64,000 nucleotides of DNA from an uncultured Prevotella sp. Its GTDB lineage: Bacteria > Bacteroidota > Bacteroidia > Bacteroidales > Bacteroidaceae. Where the stretch lies: the NCBI GenBank assembly GCA_934254985.1, contig CAKQMS010000007.1:1-64000 (forward strand). The letters are read 5' to 3'. The notes under the pieces were generated by a model, which saw nothing but the letters and a program-made list of their open reading frames with translations, was not told the DNA's origin and did no database searches. The position numbers and the translations under genes were made by a program. The stretch's first letter is position 1; each line of letters starts with the position of its first letter. Positions 44,024-54,051 of this stretch are shown here, one piece after another.

Positions 44024-44488
44024 TTATACTATGAGTTCTTTTCCCTCTATCAGCACATAGGCTAAGATGACATATCTGATAAACTTGCCCAATGTGATAC
44101 TCGTTATAGAGATAGGAATGTTAGACCTCATTAATCCTAAGCAGATGGTGATGGCGCTACCCAGTATAGGGACAAAAGCAAAGAATCCCATCCATGCTCC
44201 GTGGCCACCCATAAAGCGTGTGGCTTTGTCGAGACTCTCTTTCTTAACATGCAGATATTTCTCTATCCAGTCAAGACGACCTAATCTCCCTACACCATAG
44301 TTGAACATACCTCCAGCCACATTGCCTATGGTGGCATATATTGTAAGCTCTACTGGTTGAAGTCCGGCTGCAAACAAGGCCGCAAATACAGCTTCGCTGC
44401 TGAAAGGAAAGAAGCTGCCTGCCAAAAATGCTGCCACGAGCATGCCCCAGTAGCCATATTCTATCAGTAAGTTTATTATTATGTCCAT
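44024..44488 (-). CDS. YqaA-like small membrane protein (DedA superfamily)
   Basis: 154 residues with four or five hydrophobic helices; FAFVPILGSAITICLGLMR and GSFFPFSSEAVFAALF are typical of the YqaA/DedA group. The family is thought to move or flip membrane lipids. It overlaps the upstream membrane protein gene by ten bases. Confidence 0.75.
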   Translation of the reverse strand: MDIIINLLIEYGYWGMLVAAFLAGSFFPFSSEAVFAALFAAGLQPVELTIYATIGNVAGGMFNYGVGRLGRLDWIEKYLHVKKESLDKATRFMGGHGAWMGFFAFVPILGSAITICLGLMRSNIPISITSITLGKFIRYVILAYVLIEGKELIV

Positions 44489-45402
44489 AAGTTGAGAACT
44501 GTGATGACTAATGCGATAGCCATGAAAGTCAATGATGCTATATTTGTTATTTTTGTTGATGTCAAAGCAAGGAAATGTCCTATCAGCGGCGCTGTAGATA
44601 TGATGAGCATATGCGTAGCGATGTTGGCATGCTGTGGTTGTAAGATTATCAATGCCATAGTTGCTATTGTCATGGTGATGAACATTTCGTAGATCATTCT
44701 TGTGCGTATCTTGTCCATGTAGCTGGTACGCAAGAAATGAATAGAACCCGTTATTGCCAACAAAGCTATGAAACCAAGAGGCAGTAGGTCGTTGATGCTA
44801 CAGTTGTAGAATTCTAAAGGTTGTTCAAACTCTGCTATTGCTGCTACATGATTTACTAATGGAGTGATGTCGCCCATGTAAATGTAGTAGGCAGAGATAA
44901 ACCAGTAGGGAAGTAATAATCCCAATATGGATGCAACGAAAGTGCGCAGGCTTAGAGCAAGGATGTTGGTTCCTGTGAGCACCCATAGCACAGGCACAAA
45001 CAACAATATCTGAATCCATACTGTGCTTGCTACGCCAATGGCGGCAAATGCCCAAAGCACATATCCTGTTGCCTTCTTGTCTTGATAGGCATGAAACAAA
45101 GCAAGGTAGAAAGCCACGAAACACATGCTGACGATGCATCCATCTGTGGATTCTATCTTGTGAGGTGTCATCATCGTTAGTACAAGAAACGAACAAGACA
45201 CCATTCGGCTATATATGCGTATTAACGAATTGCGATTGTTGAGCTCAACCATCAATAAGGTTGCACCAGCCGTTAGTGCCAGTTGCACCCAGATGCCTTC
45301 AGCAAACAATCCGCTGATAATACATATTAATAAGGTATAAGCCGAGCAGATGGGGAGAGCCCATCTGCTTTCGGCTATTCTGTTTTGTGTTCTTTTAATC
45401 AT
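44479..45402 (-). CDS. Integral membrane protein of unknown function
   Basis: 307 residues with about ten hydrophobic helices and short loops. It resembles a Bacteroidota-specific multi-pass family (DUF6427-like) with no known role; I am not certain of the family. It shares one base with the purD stop (TAATG), so it is coupled to that gene. Confidence 0.6.
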   Translation of the reverse strand: MIKRTQNRIAESRWALPICSAYTLLICIISGLFAEGIWVQLALTAGATLLMVELNNRNSLIRIYSRMVSCSFLVLTMMTPHKIESTDGCIVSMCFVAFYLALFHAYQDKKATGYVLWAFAAIGVASTVWIQILLFVPVLWVLTGTNILALSLRTFVASILGLLLPYWFISAYYIYMGDITPLVNHVAAIAEFEQPLEFYNCSINDLLPLGFIALLAITGSIHFLRTSYMDKIRTRMIYEMFITMTIATMALIILQPQHANIATHMLIISTAPLIGHFLALTSTKITNIASLTFMAIALVITVLNLWT

Positions 45403-46670
45403 TACAAATCCTGTCCGATATCTCTTCTGAAGTATTTATCGGTGAACTGAAGTTTCTGTGCTTCTTCGAAGCTCTTCTGCAGAGCCTCTGCTTTATCCTT
45501 ACCATATGAGCTAACAGCAATAACACGTCCGCCGTTGGTGACAACCTTACCATCTTTCAAAGCTGTACCGCTATGGAAAACGATGCTGCCATCTACATCT
45601 TCGATACCTGTAATCTCGTAGCCCTTCTTGTATTCCTCAGGATAACCGCCACTAACAAGCATCACGCAGACAGCTGCACGCTCATCGAACTCAACCTTCT
45701 TCTCAGCAATATTGCCATTGGCAACACCCTCGAACAAGTCTACGATGTCGCTCTTCAAGCGAAGCATCACGCTCTCTGTCTCTGGGTCGCCCATACGGCA
45801 GTTGTATTCGATAACCATTGGCTCGCCCTCAACATTGATAAGACCGAAGAAGATGAAACCCTTGTAGTCGATATTCTCTTCAGCCAAACCATCTACTGTT
45901 GGACGGATAATGCGGTCTTCAACCTTCTGCATCCACTCCTTAGTAGCGAAAGGAACTGGAGTTACGCTACCCATACCACCAGTATTCAAGCCAGTGTCGT
46001 GTTCGCCAATACGTTTGTAGTCCTTAGCCTCAGGAAGAATCTGATAGTTCTTGCCATCAGTAAGTACGAATACTGAGCACTCGATACCGCTCAAGAATTC
46101 CTCTATCACTACACGAGCAGAAGCATTGCCGAACATACCTCCGAGCATCTCCTTGAATTCCTTCTTAGCCTCTTCGAGAGTAGGAAGAATGAGTACGCCC
46201 TTGCCTGCGCATAGGCCATCAGCCTTAAGTACGTAAGGAGCCTTAAGAGTTTCGAGGAATTTCAAGCCCTCTTCGATAGTTGTGCCATCGAAAGTTTCGT
46301 ATTTAGCTGTAGGAATGTTGTGGCGCTTCATAAACTGCTTGGCAAAATCCTTGCTACCTTCCAATACGGCACCAGCCTTAGAAGGCCCAATAACAGGAAT
46401 GTTCTTTGTGCGCTCGTCGTTCTTGAAGTCGTCGTATACACCCTTTACCAATGGATCTTCTGGTCCAACTACAACCATGTCAACACCATTCTCTACTGCG
46501 AAGTCTTTGAGTTTATCAAACTCGTTGACTCCTATGGCAACGTTTTCTCCACAGTTGCTTGTACCTGCATTGCCAGGAGCAATAAAGAGTTTCTCCACTT
46601 TCTCGCTCTGAGCGATTTTCCATGCCAAGGCGTGCTCACGGCCACCGCCTCCTAACAATAAAATTTTCAT
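45402..46670 (-). CDS. purD: Phosphoribosylamine-glycine ligase
   Basis: 422 residues with the ATP-grasp fold: [15 protein letters not shown] at the start, [12 protein letters not shown] and [12 protein letters not shown] in the ATP-binding part, and the [11 protein letters not shown] region at the end. It makes glycinamide ribonucleotide in de novo purine synthesis. It lies 21 bases after the S9 peptidase gene. Confidence 0.92.
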   Translation of the reverse strand: MKILLLGGGGREHALAWKIAQSEKVEKLFIAPGNAGTSNCGENVAIGVNEFDKLKDFAVENGVDMVVVGPEDPLVKGVYDDFKNDERTKNIPVIGPSKAGAVLEGSKDFAKQFMKRHNIPTAKYETFDGTTIEEGLKFLETLKAPYVLKADGLCAGKGVLILPTLEEAKKEFKEMLGGMFGNASARVVIEEFLSGIECSVFVLTDGKNYQILPEAKDYKRIGEHDTGLNTGGMGSVTPVPFATKEWMQKVEDRIIRPTVDGLAEENIDYKGFIFFGLINVEGEPMVIEYNCRMGDPETESVMLRLKSDIVDLFEGVANGNIAEKKVEFDERAAVCVMLVSGGYPEEYKKGYEITGIEDVDGSIVFHSGTALKDGKVVTNGGRVIAVSSYGKDKAEALQKSFEEAQKLQFTDKYFRRDIGQDL

Positions 46671-46691
46671 TTGCTGTAAGTTATTGTTTTG

Positions 46692-48950
46692 TTATTTCAA
46701 ATAGTCGTCAAAATACTGGCTGATGCGATCGTGCAAGTGAACGCTCTGATGACCTCTCATATTGTGAGGTTCGCCAGGATATACGAAGAAGTCTGGCTGA
46801 GTGCCAGCTGCGATACAAGCCTTGAGGAATGTAAGGCAATGCTGAGGCACAACAGTTACGTCGTTCAATCCCTGAATAATCTGAAGCTTACCCTTTAGGT
46901 TCTTAGCCTGGTAGAGTAATGAAGTCTTCTTGTATCCCTCAGGGTTTGTCTGAGGAGTATCCATATAGCGTTCGCCATACATCACCTCATACCAATGCCA
47001 GTCGATAACAGGACCTCCAGCAACACCAACCTTGAATACGTCAGGATAGTTTGTCATCAGCGAGATTGTCATATATCCGCCATAGCTCCAGCCATGAACA
47101 CCAAGGCGGTTGGCATCTACATAAGGCAAGCTCTTAAGATATTCCACACCCTTCATCTGGTCTTTCATTTCTTCCTGACCAAGCTGACGGAATGTAACTT
47201 GCTCGAAAGCCTTTCCGCGGTTTTCGCTACCACGGTTGTCGAGGATAAAGAGCAGATAACCCTTCTGAGCCATGTAAGTCTCCCAACCACGGCTGCTGTA
47301 GTTCCAACGAGCATCCACGTTGTGAGCATGAGGACCACCATATACATATATAATGGTAGGATACTTCTTGTTAGGGTCGAAGTCTACAGGCTTTACCATA
47401 CGCCAGTATAGGTCGGTCTCGCCATCTGCAGCCTTGATAGTTCCGCAGCTATACTCAGGCACCTTATAATCCTTCCAAGGATTCTCGGCAGTAAAGTAAG
47501 CCATGCGGTCGCCAATCTCCATATTCACGATAGCAATCTTGCGAGGCACGGTAGGAGTAGAGTAGTTATCATAGAGATACTTGCCACTCTTGCTGATTAC
47601 GCCATTATGCCATCCTTCGCCATTAGCATCTATCAGCGTGCGCTTACCAGTCTCTACATCCACCATAGAGATGTTGCGCTGGATAGGCGAGTATTCGTTG
47701 CTTGCTATGATGATATTCTTATGCTTTGGATAGAAGCCCAAAACTTCCATTACCTCCCATTTGCCACTTGTGAGCTGTTTAATCTCGAGCGACTCGGTGT
47801 TGCTTGCCATACGGCTGCCATGCTTTCCGAGAGTGCAGAGGTATAGATGGTTGTAGCCATCCTTGCGGCTCTGCATGATAAACGAGTTGCTATCCCAAGG
47901 CAAGAACATGATAGGGTGGAGAGGTTCCACATATTTCTCATCAACCTCGCGATATAGTTCGCCAGTCTTCTCGCCAGTCTCTGCATCATAAGCACATAGG
48001 CGACAATCGTTTTGGTCGCGGTTAAGTTCGAACATATAAATCTTCTTGCAGTCTGGGCTCCAAGCTATATTTGTGAAATAGCGGTCGGTAGGGTCGCCAG
48101 CCTTCAGATATATTACCTTGTCGGCTTTAACATCATATACTCCTACGGTAACCTTATGAGAAGTTTCGCCTGTCATAGGATATTTATCAGGAGCAGCCTT
48201 TGCTATGCAGCTCTCTGTCTCAGGATGGTTGAAGCCAACTTCAGGGATGTCAACCTGAGGATAGTCAGTCACCATGCTCTGGTCCATACGATAGAAAGCA
48301 AGCTTTTCGCCGTTAGGACTCCAGAAAGTACCCTTCGAGATACCAAACTCATCGCGATGAACACTCTGACCATATACAATCTCTCGGCTACCATCATTTG
48401 AAAGCTGTGAAAACTTGCGATTTATGTATCCGTCCTTAATAGGTTCGCTGATGCGCACATACAGGTTGTTGTCCTTCAGATAAGCAAAAGCTGTCTGCTG
48501 GGCATTGGCCTCAAGGAAAGTCTCACCATCGTCCCAGTCTTGTTCATTAACCAGCTTGTGCTTTTTGAAGTCGACCATATAAGTCTTGCTTCCGTTGCTG
48601 AGCACAACGATGCTCTTGCCAGCGAAGGGGAACAATGCATTGTACAAGGCTCTTACCTTGATGTCCTTGGTAGGAGCAATCCACTTGTTGATATCATCGA
48701 TGCCGAAGAGCTTTGTCTCTTTGCCATTCTTCTTGTTTACAAGATAGCAGGCATCAACATCCTGGCGTACCAGCTCGTCGCCCCACCATGTGCACCAACG
48801 GTTCTTTGCCACCATGTTGCGATAGTTGGTGCCTCCGTAGTTGAGGTCTTCAAGGGTGAATGATTTCTGCTGTGCAGATGCGCTTATTGGAATCATTGCC
48901 AAAAACAATAATGATGCAATCTGTGAAAACAGTTTATTCTTTATTTTCAT
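46692..48950 (-). CDS. S9 family peptidase, DPP-IV-like
   Basis: 752 residues from ATG 48950 (a TTG further upstream is not needed). A signal peptide (about 1-26) leads into an eight-bladed DPP-IV propeller and an alpha/beta hydrolase domain. The catalytic Ser is in GWSYGGYMT, the Asp in QGLNDVTV and the His in YPGEPHNM. It removes dipeptides from peptide N-termini in the periplasm, as DPP-IV-type peptidases do in asaccharolytic relatives. It lies between purD and the THUMP methyltransferase. Confidence 0.85.
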   Translation of the reverse strand: MKIKNKLFSQIASLLFLAMIPISASAQQKSFTLEDLNYGGTNYRNMVAKNRWCTWWGDELVRQDVDACYLVNKKNGKETKLFGIDDINKWIAPTKDIKVRALYNALFPFAGKSIVVLSNGSKTYMVDFKKHKLVNEQDWDDGETFLEANAQQTAFAYLKDNNLYVRISEPIKDGYINRKFSQLSNDGSREIVYGQSVHRDEFGISKGTFWSPNGEKLAFYRMDQSMVTDYPQVDIPEVGFNHPETESCIAKAAPDKYPMTGETSHKVTVGVYDVKADKVIYLKAGDPTDRYFTNIAWSPDCKKIYMFELNRDQNDCRLCAYDAETGEKTGELYREVDEKYVEPLHPIMFLPWDSNSFIMQSRKDGYNHLYLCTLGKHGSRMASNTESLEIKQLTSGKWEVMEVLGFYPKHKNIIIASNEYSPIQRNISMVDVETGKRTLIDANGEGWHNGVISKSGKYLYDNYSTPTVPRKIAIVNMEIGDRMAYFTAENPWKDYKVPEYSCGTIKAADGETDLYWRMVKPVDFDPNKKYPTIIYVYGGPHAHNVDARWNYSSRGWETYMAQKGYLLFILDNRGSENRGKAFEQVTFRQLGQEEMKDQMKGVEYLKSLPYVDANRLGVHGWSYGGYMTISLMTNYPDVFKVGVAGGPVIDWHWYEVMYGERYMDTPQTNPEGYKKTSLLYQAKNLKGKLQIIQGLNDVTVVPQHCLTFLKACIAAGTQPDFFVYPGEPHNMRGHQSVHLHDRISQYFDDYLK

Positions 48951-48965
48951 GATAATCAATTTCGT

Positions 48966-50564
48966 TTATTCATCGTAGCCGAAATCCTTGTTGAAGTTCT
49001 TCTTGCCGAACTTGCTGCCGCCCTTACGGTCGAAGCGCTTGTCGTCTCTTGAACCACGACGGTCGCCCTTGTCGAACTTACCACCAAACTTACGGTCGCC
49101 CTTGCCACCAAACTTGCGGTCGTCCTTATCGCCATATTTGCGGTCGCCCTTGCCAAACGATTTACCATCGCCCTTACGGTCGAAGCGTTTGCCTTCTCTG
49201 CGGTCGTCGCCATCGTTGTCTCTGCCACGACGTGCGAAGCGAGGCTTGTCGCCATCCTTATCAAACTTCTTTTCCAAAGAATGGAACTTGAATGAACGAA
49301 TATCGCCCTCGTCGTTCTCCTCAGTAGCTGTGATACGCTCCTTGAACTCACGGTTCTTCTTGAAACGATGCTTCTGAGCCATCTCTGCCTTTTCACGGTC
49401 GGTCTTTACTACACCACCTTCAGCACGGAACTCCTTGAACTTACCATCAAAGATAGAATACTTTCTGAACTCGCACTCCAAGCTTCCGTTGTAAACAGGA
49501 ATCTTGATAGAAGGCTTCAAGCCAATCTGCTCAAAGCATTCCTCGCGATAGCTCAATATCCAAGCCTCGTTGCCACAGAAAGCATGCTTTAGGCGTTCGC
49601 CAATCATCTTGTATGTAGCAAGAAGGTTAGGAGTAGAGATACGCTCGCCGTAAGGAGGGTTGGTAATCATGATAGCCTTCTCCTTTGGCTGAGTGAAGTC
49701 CTTGAAGTCCTGCTGCTCAATAGTGATATCCTTGCTCAAGCCTGCAGCACGAGCATTCAGACGTGCTGTGTTAACAGCCTTCATGTCGATATCGTAGCCA
49801 TAGATGTGATGCTCAAACTCACGCTCCTGAGAGTCGTCGTTGTAGATAGTGTCGAAGAGATCCTGGTCGAAGTCAGGCCACTTCTCGAAAGCAAACTCCT
49901 TGCGGAATACACCTGGAGAGATGTTGCGTGCGATGAGGGCTGCCTCTATGACGAGAGTTCCCGAACCACACATAGGGTCGATGAAGTCGGTATCGCCCTT
50001 CCATCCCGACATCAGAATCATACCAGCTGCCAATACCTCGTTCAAAGGAGCCTCTACGCTCTCCTGGCGATAGCCACGACGATGCAAGCTTTCGCCACTT
50101 GAGTCGAGACAGAGAGTAGCCTTGTCTTCTGCGATGTGGATATGAAGACGGATGTCTGGGTTAGAAATTGAGATGTTAGGACGTGTGCCAGTCTTCTCTC
50201 GGAACTGGTCAACGATAGCGTCCTTAACCTTATATGTTACGAAGCGGGAGTTGCGGAACTCCTCAGAGTATACTACAGAGTCGACAGAGAAAGTCTTTCC
50301 CTCAGGAATATACAAGCTCCAGTCTATTTTCTGAATTTCGTTGTACACATCTTCGGCAGATTGTGCCTTGAAGTGTTTGATAGGCTTAAGGATGCGGATG
50401 GCTGTGTGCAACTGGAAGTTAGCACGGTACATCATTTCCTTGTCACCTGTGAAAGATACCATTCTACGACCTATCTGTACGTCGTTGGCACCTAATTGTG
50501 TAAGCTCCTGTGCCAATACTGGCTCCAATCCCATGAAGGTTTTGGCGATGAGTTCGAATTCCAT
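48966..50564 (-). CDS. THUMP domain RNA methyltransferase with Lys/Gly/Asp/Arg tail
   Basis: 532 residues. A THUMP domain (about 1-160) and an N6-adenine/guanine methyltransferase domain (about 165-390, with DPMCGSGTLVIEAA and TNPPYGERI) give the RlmL/YcbY class, which methylates 23S rRNA. From about 425 to the end the protein turns into a low-complexity, highly charged tail with repeated GDRKFGGK- and GDRRGSRDDK-like units. The tail is probably disordered and RNA-binding. Codon use there is repetitive as well. Confidence 0.82.
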   Translation of the reverse strand: MEFELIAKTFMGLEPVLAQELTQLGANDVQIGRRMVSFTGDKEMMYRANFQLHTAIRILKPIKHFKAQSAEDVYNEIQKIDWSLYIPEGKTFSVDSVVYSEEFRNSRFVTYKVKDAIVDQFREKTGTRPNISISNPDIRLHIHIAEDKATLCLDSSGESLHRRGYRQESVEAPLNEVLAAGMILMSGWKGDTDFIDPMCGSGTLVIEAALIARNISPGVFRKEFAFEKWPDFDQDLFDTIYNDDSQEREFEHHIYGYDIDMKAVNTARLNARAAGLSKDITIEQQDFKDFTQPKEKAIMITNPPYGERISTPNLLATYKMIGERLKHAFCGNEAWILSYREECFEQIGLKPSIKIPVYNGSLECEFRKYSIFDGKFKEFRAEGGVVKTDREKAEMAQKHRFKKNREFKERITATEENDEGDIRSFKFHSLEKKFDKDGDKPRFARRGRDNDGDDRREGKRFDRKGDGKSFGKGDRKYGDKDDRKFGGKGDRKFGGKFDKGDRRGSRDDKRFDRKGGSKFGKKNFNKDFGYDE

Positions 50565-50605
50565 TTTTACTATTTTGTTTTATATGTTTTGTTTCTTATA
50601 TGATG

Positions 50606-51502
50606 TTATTTCTTGTTCACTTTCTTAGTCTGAGGCTCCATATCCTCAGTCACCCATACGTTGGCACCCACTATGCATCCTTCGCCTATGGTGATGCGAC
50701 CAAGTATGGTAGCGTTGGCATAAACCACCACATTATCTTCCAAGATAGGGTGGCGAGCAATACCCTTGATAGGGTTGCCATTCTCGTCGAGCGAGAAGCT
50801 CTTTGCTCCTAATGTCACACCCTGGTATAGCTTCACATTGTTGCCAATTATACATGTGGCACCTATCACCACACCTGTGCCATGGTCGATAGTGAAGTAA
50901 TTGCCTATAGAAGCCTGTGGGTGAATATCGATACCTGTCTCTGAGTGCGCCATCTCTGTGATGATGCGAGGTATCAATGGCACTCCGAGCAGATAAAGCT
51001 CGTGGGCTATGCGATAGTTGGTCAATGCCTTTATCACAGGATAGCAAGCAATGATTTCGGCATTGCTCTCTGCTGCAGGGTCGCCACAATAAGCTGCGTA
51101 GACATCAGTAGCCAGTATGCGCCTTATCTCTGGTAGTCGTGCCACGAGTTTCGCCGATAGCTCGTCGGCTTTCTCTCTAAGCTCCGGACGATCTACGCCA
51201 GGAGTCTCCTCGTTGTTCTCACCGAAATAAAGGCCTGCCAATATCTGGTCAGCGAGAAGACGATGAAGTCGCTCCACGTTGACGCCAATCTGATATTTAA
51301 TGGTTTTAAGATTTACCGACGACTTGCCATAATATCCAGGGAACAATATCGCCCTGGCCAATTCAATAATATCTTCAAGCTTCTTGCCTGAAGGAAGTGG
51401 GTCGCCGTCGGTATGCTGATGAAAAAGACCTTTCAGCGATTGCTCTTCCGAAAGGTTATCGACGGTTTGTGTCAGAATGTGAGTAATCTGTTGTGTGCTC
51501 AT
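50606..51502 (-). CDS. cysE: Serine O-acetyltransferase
   Basis: 298 residues from ATG 51502; the longer reading from 51547 begins in the leader and is rejected. N-terminal helical domain, then left-handed beta-helix hexapeptide repeats with DIHPQASIGNYFTIDHGTGVVIG and KLYQGVTLGA. It makes O-acetylserine for cysteine synthesis. Size and the helical part fit the longer EpsC-like type. It leads the run of minus-strand genes down to znuC. Confidence 0.88.
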   Translation of the reverse strand: MSTQQITHILTQTVDNLSEEQSLKGLFHQHTDGDPLPSGKKLEDIIELARAILFPGYYGKSSVNLKTIKYQIGVNVERLHRLLADQILAGLYFGENNEETPGVDRPELREKADELSAKLVARLPEIRRILATDVYAAYCGDPAAESNAEIIACYPVIKALTNYRIAHELYLLGVPLIPRIITEMAHSETGIDIHPQASIGNYFTIDHGTGVVIGATCIIGNNVKLYQGVTLGAKSFSLDENGNPIKGIARHPILEDNVVVYANATILGRITIGEGCIVGANVWVTEDMEPQTKKVNKK

Positions 51503-51564
51503 TTGCTTGCTACTTCCCCGCAGATGATACGAGGGTACTAAAAACAACCTATTTATTTCGCGTA

Positions 51565-51596
51565 CAAAATTAATAATAAAAACTGGAATACCGAAA
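51565..51596 (-). promoter_or_regulatory. Candidate promoter of cysE
   Basis: TTTC at 51596-51593, a 20-base spacer and TAATTTTG at 51572-51565 on the minus strand, about 60 bases before the start codon. Confidence 0.5.
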
Positions 51597-51637
51597 AATC
51601 ATATACCTATTTTAATAGAAAGAAGCAAAAAAATAGG

Positions 51638-51678
51638 TGTAACATCATTGTAACATGTGCTTAAACTCGGTGTAACAT
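51638..51678 (+). promoter_or_regulatory. Pho-box-like triple repeat
   Basis: TGTAACAT occurs at 51638-51645, 51649-51656 and 51671-51678, start-to-start 11 and 22 bases. Eleven-base spacing of short direct repeats is how PhoB and PhoP bind. The repeats sit where the -33 element of the phosphate transporter promoter would be. Confidence 0.65.
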
Positions 51679-51686
51679 ATGTGTTT

Positions 51687-51694
51687 TACCTTTG
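51687..51694 (+). promoter_or_regulatory. Promoter -7 element of the phosphate transporter gene
   Basis: TACCTTTG, 21 bases before the ATG. No -33 TTTG is present; the Pho-box-like repeats take its place. Confidence 0.75.
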
Positions 51695-51714
51695 CACCAC
51701 ACAAAACAAGAAAT

Positions 51715-53973
51715 ATGGAAACAATTTATTTGCTAATCGTGGTCTTTCTGCTTTGCTTGGCAGTTTTCGACCTTTTCGTAGGTGTCAGCAATGATGCCGT
51801 AAACTTCTTGCAGTCAGCGATTGGAGCTAAGGTCGCTACTTTCAAGGTTGTGTTGATAGTGGCATCATTGGGTGTACTTCTTGGAGCCACCATGTCGTCG
51901 GGAATGATGGATGTAACAAGACATGGTATTATGTTGCCGGCCCACTTCTCTTACCATGAAGTGATGATAGTGTTCTTGGCAGTAATGGTGACAGATGTTA
52001 TTGTGCTTGACATGTTTAACAGTCTTGGAATGCCAACATCAACAACCGTTTCGTTGGTATTCGAGTTGCTTGGTGGAGCCTTTGTTCTTGCCTTGTTGAA
52101 GATGCATTCAGATCCTTCGCTTGCATTCTCCGACCTTCTGAATACCGATAAGGCGCTATCCGTGATTATAGCCATATTTGTTTCGGTAGCTGTGGCTTTC
52201 TTTTTTGGTGTTGTAGTTCAATGGATTTCGCGTGTAATCTTTACCTTCAACTATTCTCGCGTTTCGCACATCGCAACAGCTTTGTTTGGTGGTGTGGCAT
52301 TTACCGCTTTGTCATATTTTATCTTCCTTAAGGGATTAGGTAAGTCGCCATATATTTCGGCAGAAGTACGCGATTTTATGGATGCAAATATTACTTGGCT
52401 ATTGTGTGCTACATTCGTTGTTAGTTCAATAGCTATGCTACTTGTACAGCTTGTTAAGGTCAATGTCTTCAAGTTCGTAGTGCTGATGGGTACTTTCGCT
52501 TTGGCAATGGCATTTGCAGGCAACGACCTTGTAAACTTTATTGGTGTACCTTTGGCAGGACTTGATTCTTATCTCGACTTCACTACAAATGCTCAAGGCG
52601 TATCGGCAGATTCTTATCTTATGACCTCTCTTATGGAGAGTGCCGAGACTCCTCCTTTCTATCTCTTGCTTGCAGGCGTGATAATGATTATCGCCATGGC
52701 AACATCCAAGAAAGCGCAGAATGTTATCAAGACAAGCGTAGACCTCAGTCGTCAGGACGAAGGCGACGAGATGTTTGGTAGTAGCCTTGCTGCTCGTAGC
52801 ATCGTAAGATTCTGTCAGGAGACAGCCGACAGGTGTTCTTCGGTAGCTTCTCATGTGCCAGTATTAGGTAAGGTGGCTGTTTGGGTTGACAGCAGATTTA
52901 ATAAGCAGGCAGTTGTCTTGGATAATGGAGCCGCCTTCGATGTGGTTCGTGCAGCCGTAAACTTGGTTCTCGCCTCATTACTTATTACTGTAGGAACCAA
53001 CCTTAAGTTGCCATTGTCAACCACATATGTAACCTTTATGGTTGCCATGGGTTCAAGTCTTGCCGATAGAGCATGGAGTCGTGAGAGTGCCGTGTTCCGT
53101 GTAACTGGTGTTATCTCGGTTATTGGTGGATGGTTTATTACTGCTGGTGTAGCCTTTGCCGCATGTGGCATTGTAGCTTTGGCAATGTCGTTCGGAGGTT
53201 TGGCAGTTCAGTTTGCCTTCATCGCCTTGGTAGTATTCCTCTTGTTCCGCTCTAACAAGGCTTCTAAGAAGAGTGCCGAAGCAGGTGCAAACGAAGATGT
53301 ATTCCGTTTGATGATGCGTTCACGCGACCCAGAGATAGTATGGGATTTGTTGAGCAAGAATGTTGCCGAAGTACAGGCAAGTATGGCTCAGTTTGCAGAT
53401 TCTTGCTTCCAGGGTATAGAAGAAGGGTTGGTAGACAACCGTCCAAGTTTGCTTCGCCACGTTAGACGTGACTTGAGCAAGAAGCGTGATATGCTCAAGA
53501 AGATTCGTCGCCGTCAGATATTGGCACTTCGTAAGTTGCCAGCCGACATCGTGATAGAGCGCAATACCTGGTTCCATGTAGGTATCAACGCCTCTATGCA
53601 GTATATCTACTGTCTCACTCGTATGCTCGAGCCTGTGAAGGAACATGTAGACAACAACTTCACTCCGCTTTCAAAGGAGATGGTCGACGAGTTTAAACCT
53701 GTAAAGGAGAAGATTGAAGCATTGCTCAAGACTACTGCCGATAGCATTTCGCAGCGTAGCTTCGACAACTATCGTCAGACTCTCAAGGAAGCCGACAAGC
53801 TTAAGGATGAGCTCTCGGTAGTTCGTAAACGCCACATCGACCGCATGCAGACCTCTAATACTCAGAATTTGCAGGCAGGATTGGTTTACCTCAACCTCTT
53901 GCAAGAGAGTCAGCAGCTTCTTAGCAACATGCGTCATCAGCTCAGAGCTGTGAAGAAGTTTGAAGAAAACTAA
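51715..53973 (+). CDS. PiT family inorganic phosphate transporter with PhoU-like C-terminus
   Basis: 752 residues from ATG 51715. Two PHO-4 motifs (FVGVSNDAVNFLQSAIGAK near 20 and AFAGNDLVNFIGVPLAG near 275) and ten to twelve hydrophobic helices mark the PiT family. From about residue 530 a helical, hydrophilic region resembles PhoU and is likely regulatory. It brings in phosphate with a cation. The promoter region with 11-bp spaced repeats suggests phosphate control. Confidence 0.88.
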   Translation: METIYLLIVVFLLCLAVFDLFVGVSNDAVNFLQSAIGAKVATFKVVLIVASLGVLLGATMSSGMMDVTRHGIMLPAHFSYHEVMIVFLAVMVTDVIVLDMFNSLGMPTSTTVSLVFELLGGAFVLALLKMHSDPSLAFSDLLNTDKALSVIIAIFVSVAVAFFFGVVVQWISRVIFTFNYSRVSHIATALFGGVAFTALSYFIFLKGLGKSPYISAEVRDFMDANITWLLCATFVVSSIAMLLVQLVKVNVFKFVVLMGTFALAMAFAGNDLVNFIGVPLAGLDSYLDFTTNAQGVSADSYLMTSLMESAETPPFYLLLAGVIMIIAMATSKKAQNVIKTSVDLSRQDEGDEMFGSSLAARSIVRFCQETADRCSSVASHVPVLGKVAVWVDSRFNKQAVVLDNGAAFDVVRAAVNLVLASLLITVGTNLKLPLSTTYVTFMVAMGSSLADRAWSRESAVFRVTGVISVIGGWFITAGVAFAACGIVALAMSFGGLAVQFAFIALVVFLLFRSNKASKKSAEAGANEDVFRLMMRSRDPEIVWDLLSKNVAEVQASMAQFADSCFQGIEEGLVDNRPSLLRHVRRDLSKKRDMLKKIRRRQILALRKLPADIVIERNTWFHVGINASMQYIYCLTRMLEPVKEHVDNNFTPLSKEMVDEFKPVKEKIEALLKTTADSISQRSFDNYRQTLKEADKLKDELSVVRKRHIDRMQTSNTQNLQAGLVYLNLLQESQQLLSNMRHQLRAVKKFEEN

Positions 53974-54015
53974 TGTTGGGTTTTGTATAATATCATTAGG
54001 TGGATAATAATTATT

Positions 54016-54051
54016 GCCAGCCACGGGTGGAATGCCTTGTGGCTGGCTTTT
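54016..54051 (+). terminator. Terminator of the phosphate transporter gene
   Basis: GCCAGCCAC pairs with GTGGCTGGC around a 14-base loop, followed by TTTT. A group II intron relic starts directly after the T-run. Confidence 0.88.

Noticed and set aside
44024..45402. ZnuB permease for the ZnuA/ZnuC pair
   Set aside because: The YqaA-like and multi-pass proteins lack the ABC-3 permease pattern.
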